A DNA stretch of 64,000 nt from Pegea sp. RAD2-039 (Eukaryota > Chordata > Thaliacea > Salpida > Salpidae), in the NCBI GenBank assembly GCA_034620365.1, contig JAQGEQ010000161.1, positions 1 through 64,000 on the forward strand. The letters are read 5' to 3'. This document shows, one piece after another, positions 24,401-36,181 of this stretch. The notes below the pieces were generated by a model. That model made no database searches and was not told the DNA's origin. It saw only the letters and a program-made list of their open reading frames with translations. Position numbers and translations under genes: made by a program. Each line of letters starts with the position of its first letter. The stretch's first letter is position 1.

Positions 24401-26680
24401 TAGAGAGAAAATTATTCTTGTGTAAAGTTAATTAAACTATCAATTTTACTAAAACACTTTCAGCTGCTCAATTCCCACAATTCAAAGCTTTTCTAGTTTC
24501 TATTCTGTGACTGAAATAAATTTTTTATGAATGTAATTTCAAATTTTCTAGTAAGGTCTTAAAAAGACTTCTTATAAACTCAGATATAATGTATTTTACT
24601 TTTCTCTTTCAGTCTATAAACAAAAAAATTCAATCATGAAACGTTGTTGATTCAATTCGAATAAAAATATTCCATTAAAAGAAACACTGAGAAAATTTTG
24701 AACAATATGCAATTATGTTTCGATATTAATCTTGAACTTTCACAAAATGATGTATCAAATTATATACCCTGAATAATATGTGATTTTCGAAAATTAAAAT
24801 AAGTTCAAATTAGATTTAACAAAATCAGAAAAAAAATGTATGAGTTCAAAAAACAATTTTATGAAAGTTAATTTTTCTGCTGCAAAAAATTTAAATATTA
24901 TGCAGAGAAACTACATTCAATAAAAAGTTGTTTTTAATAAGCTTTGACCACAAGTTGACATTAGTATATTATGATTAATATATCTTCAAGGTCTATTATT
25001 TTGCTGTTATTTGTCTATATTCATCATTTAAAAAGCTTTTTTTTTCAAATTATGTTTAGTCAATTGGAAATAATCGATAAACAAATGCTTCTTTGCGCTA
25101 ATTTCAGCTTCCGCCAAAAAACTGAGTTACTCAGACAATAAATATTTTATTCTTTCTGTAAATAGCTACAAAATTTCTAAATTGTTCATAAACTTCATTA
25201 AAAAATGAGTTCTTGAAACATTACTTCAAGGTATTGGTTCTAAACATTTTTTTAATTTTTTAATAACTTTGTACATCAATACTAATTTAGATTTACAAAC
25301 TAAACAAAAAACTATTTATTTATAAGTTTTCATTACTTTTCATTTACTAACTTTTTGGATGACGGTTTATTTTTTAAGTTTCATAAAGTACGATTACTTA
25401 AAAGTGACTGTTGTATGAGATTGATGTTTAATAAACTGAAAAGTTTTGAAGGTTTCAAACTACTTAATGTAAAACAGTGATTATGAAGCCGGTTTTTGCG
25501 TGTTACTAGTGGTACAAAATCTTATTAGTCATTTGCAAAAGTTGAAATTGAAATAATTATTTATGTAAATAGAATTTTCAAAATTAAAGAAAATCAATTA
25601 TTTAAATGAGTCGTGAAAATTAAAAAAAAACAATTTTAAAATAATAGTAAATAAAAACGTTCAAAAATTTAATCATAACTTAAAGTTTTTAAAGAAATAT
25701 TTCTAGAACTCTCTAAAAATCTGTGAACCCCCTAAAACTATCCATCTAATTGTATACTCATGAAAATTTCATTACAATTTATTAACTAACATGAACAATA
25801 TACTTTTCTTATTCATATATTAAGAGTAATCAACCTGAAAAAATATTTTGAATAAAATGTTATAAAACCCTTGATTAATTTGTGTATATAATTATTTGTT
25901 TTTTGAGATTTAATTACCATTTTTATTCATTGAAAAACGATTTTTGAAGAAAATAGATTACTTTTTAGCCTAATTCAGTTTTACTTTTTCCACAAAAAAT
26001 TTAGATTTAAAAAAGATTGAAAAAGTTTCTTTCAGTAAAGAAACTTATGTAGTATCAAATTACTAAGAATTCAATTAAATATTAATCTGAAGTACTTTGA
26101 ATATATTTTGAACATATAAGTCTTTTTTAACGACTGAAATATAAAAAATCTTTATATATTTCTTCTTTAGAATTTTAGACAAATAGATTTATCAGAACAT
26201 TAAATAATTTTTTTCTAATATTGTTTTGTCGCATTTTAAAGACTTGATAAAAAAAATCTAATCAAAATTCAATCTATAATAAGTTTAAAGACGATTAAGT
26301 ATTTAAAATAAAAACTGGTACATAATCATTTTTTGTTTTAATTATTTTTGTTTTATACCTTTCTGTTAAACCTTTCAATCTAATAATATTTATAAAGAAA
26401 AAAAACTGTCGATGGATAACAACTAGCAGAATGATACCTAAATCGTTTGTATTGTGTGGAAAGTTTAAACTTGTTTTTAATTAAAACTTATTCAATTAGA
26501 AAAAAAAATTGATTTAATTTGAAAATGTTTCTTCAATTTGGTTAATTATTGAAGCTGTAATTAAAAGCACTCTTTACTTCAACAAAAAAATTTTTCACAA
26601 ATTGATGAGTTTTGGAAAGACATGGTTTACCTAAGTCTTTTAATTAAGCTTTTAAATTTAAAAGTTAAAAATTAAAATGG
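15500..26680. other. 11-kb gene-poor AT-rich region
   Basis: I found no phase-consistent exon series, no tRNA and no recognisable protein motif. Apart from a CRE with a GC-rich flank at 16283-16300, the sequence is monotonous AT-rich DNA. Open frames of 60-85 codons (for example at 21555-21782 and 23674-23925) are within what this base composition gives by chance. Distal regulatory elements could be present but cannot be read from sequence alone. Confidence 0.55.
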
Positions 26681-26699
26681 AAAAGTTAAAGTTTTTAAA

Positions 26700-28800
26700 A
26701 TCAATAAACGACTGAAAGAGGTGATGAAATCTCACAAGTTTGTGTAGATTATAAAATATCGCTTGCACCCAAGATCTCCAGAATTCAAATTGATTCAAAT
26801 TGGAGTTCAAATTGATATCATCAATGGTTAAAGATTTGAGATTATCACTTTTGATTTTGATTACTGGAAGTAAAAATTTTCTCGTTTTATATGTACCTAC
26901 CACCATCTAAAATTAATGATGAGGTTACTGTTAAGTCTTTACTGAAGGTTCTGAAGAGTGTTGTGTGTCCTGAGTTATATATTTTAGGGGATTTTAAATT
27001 TAGTAAAATTGATTGGAATAACCTGAATTCAGCATTTACGGGATAATCGTTTAACTTGGAAAGCGACAATCCTAATTCAGCCTTTGTAAGCTTTCTAGAT
27101 GCCAATAACCTATCTCAGATGATTACTTTTCCGACCTAAGGATCTTACTATGACATCAAAACCTGAGAACATTATCTACGTTGATCAGAAAGAATCTTTT
27201 GCTCCGACTGAATTTCTGTTTTCAACTCTTCCGAAGACATCAATACTGTTTACTCAAGGTTTACTAACATCTTTAAAGAGTCAATCGAAAAATTCATACC
27301 TTTAATATAGAATCAACAAAAAACCACATTTGCCCAAATATTAAGGAATTTACAATATTTAAAAAACCCTCTTATACAAATAAACTAAACCATACCCTTC
27401 CATCCAAAGATCTTTGTATAGTTTACAAGACTTCCATTTCTAGTTTCTACTTAGGAAGGGAAAGTACAGTCTTATCTTCACCTAGCATGAAAATGTTTTT
27501 TGGCTTCAAAAGTCACAAGCTCAAGGCGAGATCTCAAATACCTTCCTAGCTTGATAAAAGCAACCAGTTTGTAATGGAACTAGAGAATAAAGTTGTGAAT
27601 TGCTAAACAATCAATTTAATAGCGTTTTTATAACTGATGATGGCAATACTCCTTCTCTTTTCTACTCCGACATTCTTACAAATGTCTCTTAGATGATAGA
27701 TCTTGATATAACAATCGATATGGTGGCTAAAGCTTTTTCTTCTTTAAAATCACCAGTTTTCAACACCCCTGATCAGATCCCTGCTTTGTTTTTAAGAAAA
27801 ACTACATCCTCCTTATCACTAACTTTATCTCTACTCTTTAACATCACCCTGAGGAGAGGAAGAGTTCCACAAATTTGAAAAAAAAAACTATCATTTCTCC
27901 TATTCATAAAAAGAGTCCAAGAAACACTGCCCTTAACTTAACTACAGACCAGTTTCGCTGACTTCAGTTATCTGCAGAACTGAAGAACATATCATTCACA
28001 ATCATATGACCAGTCATTTAATGGAGCACCATCTATTATCTGATGTTCAGCATGGTTTTGTGAAACAAAGATCTTCCCTGACTCAACATCTCACTTTTCT
28101 TAATCTTTTTCCACATCGTATACTTCGATTTTGCTAAGGCGTTTGATTCTGTCCCACACAACAAGCTCATTATTGTTTTACAAAAGTAAAAAAGTAACAG
28201 CTTTATCTAAAATCTGGATTGAAGAGTAACTATCAGGTAAAATCCAACAAACTCATGATGAAAGGTACTTTTCTACTCCTAGTCAAGTCACCAGTGATGT
28301 TCTTCAGGGTTCCGTTCTAGGTCCCCTTTTTAATAGTTATTGAAGACCTCATCAGAAGACTTGTAGTAGTTGATGTCAGTGAATTTATGTATGCAGATGA
28401 CATCAATATATTATCTTACAATCCTTCAAAACTTCAAACTGCACTACACACTGTAGAAAACTAGTCAATGAACTGACAGCTCAGAATCCAGCCCACAAAG
28501 TCTGAAGTTATAACTCCCGTAAACCAGCTGCAAACTCTTTGAACCAATATTCCATCAATGGATTTATCATTCACGAATATCTTTGGTCCTAAACCTTGGC
28601 ATTACTCTGTCATCTGACTTAAAATGGCACAATTATGTTCCCAAAATCTTTGCAAAATCATTCAACCTTCTCTGCCTTATTATAAAGACCTTTAATTCTA
28701 AGGACACATTCTTTTTTATCAATCTTTTCAAATTGTACGTACGTCCAATTCTTGAATACAATGTCAGTGCATGGATATCAAGTTGGTGATATCAAAAAAA
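26700..28800 (+). mobile_element. Dead CR1/jockey-type LINE (endonuclease and reverse transcriptase)
   Basis: Plus-strand frames, broken by stops and frameshifts, give in order: an APE-type endonuclease piece with LGDFKFSKIDWN and FLDANNLSQMITFPT (26960-27140); a linker (27240-27560); and reverse transcriptase with SFSSLKSPVFNTPDQIPALF (27730-27790), NYRPVSLTSVI-like and QHGFVKQRSSLTQ (27940-28090), the catalytic box FMYADDINILSYN (28385-28420) and YVRPILEYNVSAW (28730-28775). This order and the YADD box fit CR1/jockey-like non-LTR elements. Short relatives lie at 6097-6760 (+) and 6905-8147 (-). No target-site duplication or intact 3' tail was identified, so the ends are approximate. Confidence 0.8.
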
Positions 28801-29723
28801 TCAAAAACTTAGATAAACTTTAAAGACTTACATCTTGTTTAAAATTATAAATTTGTTAAGTAAAGATAGAAAATGTACTTAGAAATTATTTTTAACTCTT
28901 AGCCAACTGTAATAATTTTTTCAGCGTTTGTAATTTGTAATAGAGTAAGGCTCTGATTTAGTATCACTTCAAGGTTAAGCAGTAATTTTGTAGTTTTGAA
29001 ATTGTGAATTCATCGTGTAAAAATTATTTTTTAACTTTATTTTAAAAGTACAACAAACAACTGAATCAAGCTGATGACCTTTTAAGCATATAAGCTATCA
29101 TAGGTTTTTTGAAGGTTACTAAAACAGGCAGAAAACCGCTTCTGAGCTAAATAAAGATCTATGGAGTTTTCGAACTTATTTATTTAAGTAAAATGTTAAA
29201 TATTTAATTAGTAGAATAAATTTTCTTTCAGTCATATTAAAATTCAAGAAACATTAGATTATTACATATTAAGATTACATTTTTGAAACAAGCTGTTCTT
29301 AAAAATTAAAGTCTTGTAATGAATAATTTTCGAACACATATATTTGATACAAAAGGAAAGAGAATTTAGTATTCAAAAATTATCAGTAGGTAGCTGAAAC
29401 TTCTTGTAAAAAATAAACTTTAAAGTAGCAAGTTTATTTATTGTACGATGTAGGCCTCAATAGCTTTTCAGCTTTACACCGAATATGAATTTCCGTTTTT
29501 AAACTACTTAAAACATTTATTGAGATCTTTACATAGATACAATTGCTTGGTTATCTGTAAAATAATATTCAATAATCATTTAAATTTTTATATTAAAGAT
29601 TTGATTTACAAACTGTTTTAAAATATATTTTTTATAAATTTTACTAAACTTTTAGAAGTTATTAATGACAACTGATAGATGTTTAATAAAAAAACTAAAT
29701 TGTTTTTTAAGAAACAAAAATAA
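28801..29723. other. AT-rich spacer, nothing seen
   Basis: This lies between the LINE remnant and the 3' end of the minus-strand secreted-protein gene. No coding or RNA feature could be supported. Confidence 0.5.
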
Positions 29724-30481
29724 TTAAACCATTAATAAATAAATAAACAAACCTTTTTTATTATTACTTTCCTCATAAAAATCGCGTATTAGTTTATTAA
29801 TAAGCGGTTGGCCGTACTCTTCAACTAATTCATCGTATATTTTTTCGATATGATTTTCACTTATTACATCTTTAGTTATCTAAAACGTTGTATCAGTAAA
29901 TTGTATCTTTGTGTTTATTCAAATATAATTCATTTTAGTTTTTTATTTACCTTATTGCCATCTGAAAATTTATATTCAGAGATTTCGTCTCCTAAAATTA
30001 GAGGATAATTTCCTCCTTCACTTAGATCTAATCCTCCACTTGGAGGATGATATGCAATTTGTCTATATTTCAGAAAGAATAGAATGATTCCCGGAAATCA
30101 TTTGCTTTTGTTGTAATTTTTAGCAATAATTTTACAACGGTTCAATTCTTATCAATCATATAAGTTATCATTTAAACTCATATTTTAAAGGCTGCATAAT
30201 AGTTTAAATACCAGCAAAAAATAAGCTTTGAATTATTGAATAATAAATAGATCAAAATATTAATCTCAGAACTTATAGCAGTTATAAATGTAGTTCCCAA
30301 AATTTTGAAAAGTCTTTTAAGGTTGCAAACATTATGTTTTTAAAAGATTGTTTTCAGATGAGCCAGGACTTCAGCCGTTTAAAAAAAAGTTAAATAAATC
30401 TTCTAACTTTGTAATTGGACAGGATTGTGAACACGCAATGAGAGATAACAACAAAAAACTGATCACTAAGTGTAAGTTCAT
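29724..30481 (-). CDS. Small secreted protein, unknown family, 3 exons
   Basis: Exons on the minus strand are 30481-30408, 30062-29951 and 29879-29724, with matching phases (2, then 0), giving about 113 residues. Exon 1 is a signal peptide (MNLHLVISFLLLSLIACSQS). The mature part contains YHPPSGGLDLSEGGNYP and an acidic helix-like region, ISENHIEKIYDELVEEYG. The end is uncertain: the frame runs to a TAA at 29726-29724, but a GTTTGT at 29752 could be a donor to an unseen exon. A TTTATTTATCTAACAG acceptor sits 5 bases before the ATG. I recognise no family. It lies upstream on the same strand as the two Cys-rich peptide genes but does not share their cysteine pattern. Confidence 0.6.
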
Positions 30482-30489
30482 TTTGCTGT

Positions 30490-33400
30490 TAGATAAATAA
30501 ACGGTTATTTGATTTTCTAAATAATATCTTAAGCTAAAAGGTAAATAAAAAAATACCTTTAGTCTTGAAATCATCAAACTTTCTACAAAGAGTTTGTGAA
30601 CTGTTTAACTATATATACGAGTTTAAGTTTGTTTTTATAGCTTGAGAACAATTAAATAAGTTATTTTTATGATTAATATACTGATAAGTGATTTTATCGA
30701 ATGGTTATTGTGAAAGATACATTAACTAAATGAGTAATTGAAAATAAGCTTTATTATTTCTTGAGAAAGCGTTTGAATTGTGAACTTATTATGAGAGTTG
30801 TCAACACTTTTTTAAACTAAAGGTATTTATAACTTGATAAAGTAAAAATATATAAAAATTAAAACAAATTTTATTTAGTTAGTAACTGCTGTTCCTACAC
30901 TTTAAAACCAATTATTTAAACAATTTTTTTAAATTGATAATCGTTTGTAGCTTAAAGTGTTAGAATATGAAGTAATATACATATAATATGTATTATATAG
31001 AATGAAATCTATCATTCCAAGTTGCTTCCAGAACTTTTTTTTTTTAATTTTGATACTGCTTTTGATTTAATCTGAAAATTGAAACCAACTTTTTTGAGTT
31101 ATTTATTAAATTGAATTTTTTCAAAATCCTTTTTGTTTTAAAACATTTTGAGTTTTTTAATTTAAACTCAGATAAATTTCTTCAAATTAAACACATTGAA
31201 ATATTTTCTAATTCTTTTTAATATGCTAGAATATATTTGTATAATGAATTTATTATATTTAAAACTAATCAAGAAGCTAAAGAAACTCGAATTTAATTGA
31301 TAATAAATAAATATATTCTTTTACAATTTTCAGTTTCGTTGTTAAAACTAGAAAATTATCAATCTTTTTTAAAACTTTTTTCAGTTCTATTTCGTCACGA
31401 TAACGAAACTAATTTCTTACTTATATACATCTTCAGATTTTACGCTTTAAGGAAAATTGACAGGCACTAACCATGCGACTTAAAGTTGTCAACATTAAAT
31501 CATTTAAAGGTGTAATCATAAGATAGATGTTAGACATTTTATGAGATTCGAATAAAGCTAAGAAAACTACTATAAAAATAGAAAATTGGAAATATTGTTT
31601 GTTTACTTCATAACAATAAGGTTTATGTCGATATATATTATTATTTATTATGTTTTGAATGACTTTCATTCATAACTATATGAATTTACAACAAAGGTGT
31701 CAAAGATTTGCTTGGTTTGATGAAAAATAAGAAAGTTATTTTAAAGATTGTATTGTAAATATGGAAGGCTGTGTTAAGATGGAACTTGCATTTGTTTAGC
31801 TTTTAAATAATAAACTTTGTAAAAATTTTGACAAACAACAATATTATGAATCATCATATAGGTCAACTTAACGAAACTGTTTTTCAAAGTCCTTCAGTAA
31901 TCTTTTTATATTAAAATCAAACAACTTTTCATATAAAGGGTTTTATAATTTAATTTTTTTTGTTCTAACTTTGTTGTTTAAACCTACTTCAAACCATGAT
32001 TGTTACATTCAAACAGTTTGAAGTTGGGATTAATGATGATGATACATAAACACTTTTTGATAACTTACTTAAAGGTTAAATAAGGCTTCAATTTATTGTT
32101 CTTTTGAATTTATAAAACTTTTTAACTTTATGATTGCTAATAATTACTTAAATAACGAAAATACAAAAAACTCAGAAATTTTTAAAAAATAAGAAGTTAT
32201 CTATACCTTAAAGTGTATTTTAATGTAACCATAATGATTTAAAAGGTTCGATAATAAAACAAAGGTCTGAAAAACTGGAAAAAAATTCAAAATATTTTTA
32301 AGAAAATGATGAAAGTCAAATTTAAAAGATGTGTAGCAAGTTTTAATCACAATTATCCTCTTCTTATTTTAGAATTTAATAATCTCAAGTTTTCAATCAA
32401 GGTTTTTGTTTGGTTTAAAATTTATACAGGAATAAAAAAACTAGAAAATATATTAAAAAAAGAAATTTTGTAAATTGAAATTAATAAATTATTTTCTAAT
32501 GAAATAATTTGTTGTTCAAATACAGACTTTATTTTTTTCGGTTCATCGACAATACACAAAAAAAATTATATTATATTTTACATAAGGAGATACATACTTT
32601 AAATCTACAAAATCTGCATAACCAATAAAACAATGTGAAAATTGCTTTTTACCCATAGATTACAGAATAACAATGCTTTTACATCTCTTGTCATTTTAGA
32701 TTTACAAAGACAAATAAATCTAATTACAAATAAATTAGTTTTCAATATTATTGCATTTACTTTTAATACTTTTGATTTTGAGTTATTCCTGAAATGGTAA
32801 ACTTTGTTTGATAATTTGAAATTTTAAAGTCAGTTTTTATAGTTGATAATTGAACAGTTTACTTGTTAGAAAGATCAAATGATAAGATATCAACCATATT
32901 TTTTCAACTGATTTTAATATCAACATATTTTATTGACAGTTTTAAAAGTTGATTTTATCCTTTTAATTCATCAAAACAAATAGTTTTTAAAAAACTATTC
33001 TAATGGTGAAAAATTATTTAGATTAAAATAAATTATTGAATCAATATTTTGAGTTTTGTATCAATAAACTTTTCTATTAAAAATAAGCTAAAAATGGAAA
33101 TAAAGAAAAATTAATTTGATAAATTAAAAAGATTTTGAAGCTCAAAACAAAGAATGTTTTCTTGAAAATTAATTTTTCACACTTATGGAAAAGATACGTT
33201 TGGATGAAAGTGAATAGAATTTTTAGTTCTTTCTTTCATCAAACAGATGAGGTTTTATATTTGTTATAATATCTGTTAATTCAATTATTTTTCCTTTAAA
33301 GTGGTAGAAATCTGAGAAAACCCGTTTAAATAAAATTATTAATAATTAATTATTATTAAATTATTAATTATCTTAATTAATTTTTTTTTGGAAAAAGATT

Positions 33401-34110
33401 TCAAGTCATCAGCAAAAAAATTATATTAAAATGTCTTTTAGTAAATCATAAAATACTTTTTAATATTTGAAGCTTCTTAATCTTAACTTCTATAAACGTG
33501 ATTATTTTACAAATTTGGAAGACACAAATTATTACAAAACTGGAAGAATTCTGATATTTTAGGATTTAAACGAACAATTGAAAATGAAATATTTATTGTG
33601 TTTGGAACAAACAAAAAATATAAAAAGAATGTTATGCTTCAAAAGTTATAGAAGCAGACATTTTTTAAGTTTTAAGTTTCCATTTATTAAAGTAAATAGC
33701 AAAACTGATAAAAATTAACTTAGAAGTTTAAAAACTTTTTTTTGAGCCAGTTGGTATCTAAAGTACAATTTATTTATTTAAAGTTTGTCATTGATAAACA
33801 TTAAATATTTTGTAAGATAAAAAATAACTAAGAAAGGCATATGTTGAGAGAATACTGTACCATACAATAGAAAATATTTTTTATTTAACCAAGTTATTGT
33901 GATAAAAGGTAAAATTTATCAAAAATCTTGTTTATTTGTAAAGTTATTCATCCATAAGATACAAAAACAACATTTAAGAACTGTTTGAATAATTCAAACA
34001 AAATCAAGGATAGATTATTAAAAAGAATTAGATATTATAATTTTTAGAAAAGTATTACAAAACCATTTTAAAGCTAAAGTTGAAGATTTTAAGATTCGGT
34101 AGATATTTTA
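30490..34110. other. AT-rich intergenic region, no gene supported
   Basis: No phase-consistent exons were found. A minus-strand stretch near 32640-32700 has three Cys codons but lacks the family spacing. Microsatellite-like TAATTA runs occur near 33340-33380. Confidence 0.5.
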
Positions 34111-34113
34111 TAC

Positions 34114-34186
34114 TCAAAATTGTTCTGCTAAAATCCTGATTTAAAATTAAAACAGCGAAAAATACTAGAATACTTAAAAACTTCAT
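34114..34186 (-). other. Possible orphan signal-peptide exon
   Basis: The ATG at 34186 opens MKFLSILVFFAVLILNQDFS, a good signal-peptide profile. It is followed by a GTATAA donor in phase 1, the same phase as exon 1 of the two Cys-rich genes just upstream. No matching Cys-rich exon could be found between 33600 and 34110. It could be a third, decayed family member or chance. Confidence 0.25.
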
Positions 34187-34360
34187 TACAAAAGCCAAAA
34201 ACCGTATTTTTAAATATAAAATGTTCATTAATTTTCACATGCATTATTTAGAAATTAACTTAAAATAAAATATATAAAGTTAACTTATTAACAAAGGCGA
34301 AACGTTAGTGAATTGTTGGTGTTATAGTGGAAGTGATTTTGAGTATATTTCGTCTTCATA

Positions 34361-35056
34361 TTAGAATAAGGAGTCATTCATCCGGCAAAGAGTTCGTTGA
34401 CATCTTATACAAAATTGTTTTCTTTTTATCTTATGGCATGGAATGGTATATGTTCCTTTCTTTCTTGATATTGTACAAAATAAAGAACAGCTGTTGCTTT
34501 GAAGTCTCTAAGTATTAACAAATTGAAGTGTAAACAAAAATAATTTTTTGTAATTATCAATGATACTATAAAAAGTTCAACATAATAGAATTGTATAAGC
34601 AGTTAGTTTGAATTACATGAATAAAATTACTTTGTAAAATAAGTGACGACTTTTCATATATCTTCGGTTGCTTCCATCTGTTAAAAGTCAGAAATTAAAT
34701 CAAACTTAAAAAATAAATCGGATTTTTATTTACAATTTAATTAATAAAAGAAGCTACCAATGAAATTAGCTCACTGTTAAAATTTTATGATAGTTAATCA
34801 CTCTATTTTGCTTGTAACAAAGTTAATAACTATAAAATCATCTTTGAAAATAATTTTATTATTACTATTTTATCTCTTTCGCTCATTTACAACTTTTAGA
34901 AAAATATTTCTAAGTATCAAACTATCTGATGAATGAAAATAAAATAAAATAAAAGTTGATTAGAAAAAAGTATTTGGATAAAGTCTCACTGCATCTTTGA
35001 GGCAACATAAAGATGAACAAGATTGCCAAAACACAAACGAAGGTCTTAGCTTGCAT
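34361..35056 (-). CDS. Six-cysteine secreted peptide, paralogue B, 3 exons
   Basis: Exons 35056-34990, 34677-34631 and 34507-34361 splice in phases 1 and 0 to give 86 residues. Exon 1 is a signal peptide (MQAKTFVCVLAILFIFMLPQ). Exon 2 is a short basic linker (NGSNRRYMKSRHLFYK). Exon 3 holds all six mature-domain cysteines in the pattern C-x3-C-x12-C-x8-C-x2-C-x4-C, rich in Lys and Arg, for example CHKIKRKQFCIRC. The same architecture, phases, exon sizes (147 versus 141 bases in exon 3) and cysteine spacing recur in the upstream gene at 35458-36048, so they are tandem paralogues. The pattern fits a small disulfide-rich, cationic secreted peptide (defence, signalling or mucus), but I recognise no named family. 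A TATA-like CATAAAAG lies near 35098-35105. Confidence 0.8.
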
Positions 35057-35457
35057 ATTTTCAGATAAGATGAACTTGGTGATCAAGACTTAAAAATCTT
35101 TTATGTAGTTGATGAGAGAAGAGAAGAAAAAAATATCTCTCTCTTGACTGATAACAAAGTTTACATAGCTTTTCCAAATGTTTTGACATTTCAAATCTTT
35201 TACTGACTGCTTTTCGTCTATTGTATCTATCTTTAGTAATAAATTTATTTTACTGATTTTTAAATCATCAAAATAAGCTCTCAATTTTATACAAAATATT
35301 TTATTAAAAGATTAAAGTCATACAATTAAAAGTCAAGCAAGAAGATTACGATTTTTTTATAGATTGATTTATAACAAAATATGAAAATTCATGTTCAAAA
35401 AGAATTTTACATGAAGTGAAAATAGTGAAAGAGCTGATAATACAGTTTTGGGCAAAA

Positions 35458-36048
35458 CTATAAAACAGTTTCCCCAAATTTACAACGAAACTTGAATCGG
35501 CAGATCCGACATCTGCGCTTGTACTTGACTTGGGAGCATTTAAACAAATATCCTTTTGTTGCTGATGATTTGAGGCAGAAAACACCGCATCTATTTTGCT
35601 GTAGAAATAAATTCAACATTTAATATCATGTAGAAAGAGACGAAAACATAGAATAAACAGAAAAACATTTAAAACATACCGGTCTGCGGCTTCCTTGAAA
35701 ACTGATGGCTTTTCTAAAGTGTGAGCTTGACCCTATAAAATTCAGAAAGTATTTTTTAAATATATTTCAAGTTTATATAGTAAATCTTAAAATATTAATA
35801 ATCTAAATTAAATTATCTTTGTTCAATCATTTTAAGATATTTCTTTTTGAATACAAAATGTTTTTAGCTAATTAAAGTACTTAAAGATGTTAATTAATTT
35901 AACTCTTTAATAATATTTGTAATACGTGCTAGTTAAACAATAAGTAAGTATCAAGAATATTTAACCAGCAAATAGACTTACTACCTGCACATGATTGGCT
36001 GATAACAAAAATGAACAAAAGTGCGATACAAATTTTCATCGTCTTCAT
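35458..36048 (-). CDS. Six-cysteine secreted peptide, paralogue A, 3 exons
   Basis: Exons 36048-35985, 35732-35680 and 35598-35458 splice in phases 1 and 0 to give 85 residues. Exon 1 is a signal peptide (MKTMKICIALLFIFVISQSC). Exon 2 is a basic linker (GSSSHFRKAISFQGSRRP) ending in Arg-Arg-Pro. Exon 3 has the pattern C-x3-C-x12-C-x8-C-x2-C-x5-C, with CSQVKYKRRCRICRFKFRC as the basic end. The open frame in another register over exon 3 is a shadow. A TATA box (TATATAAA, 36106-36113) lies about 60 bases before the ATG. The mature peptide is strongly cationic. The nearest relative seen is the adjacent paralogue at 34361-35056. Function is unknown; defence-peptide or secreted-signal roles are guesses. 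Confidence 0.82.
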
Positions 36049-36103
36049 AATCTGATTCTTACTTGATGTAATTTCTAATTGATGATTTAAGGGACTGAGA
36101 ACA

Positions 36104-36114
36104 CTTTTATATAG
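36104..36114 (-). promoter_or_regulatory. TATA box of Cys-rich peptide gene A
   Basis: On the minus strand the sequence reads CTATATAAAAG, about 55-65 bases before the start codon, leaving room for a short 5' leader. The position and match to the TATA consensus make it a likely core promoter. Confidence 0.5.
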
Positions 36115-36181
36115 AGTGTAAAGTAATTGACAGTTTAAAGAGAAACTAGTTTCTATAACATTTTTTCTTCTCTTACTCAAT

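Noticed and set aside
33600..34186. Third six-cysteine peptide gene
   Set aside because: A signal-peptide-like exon with the right phase exists, but no downstream exon with the cysteine pattern could be found, so it is listed only as an orphan exon.
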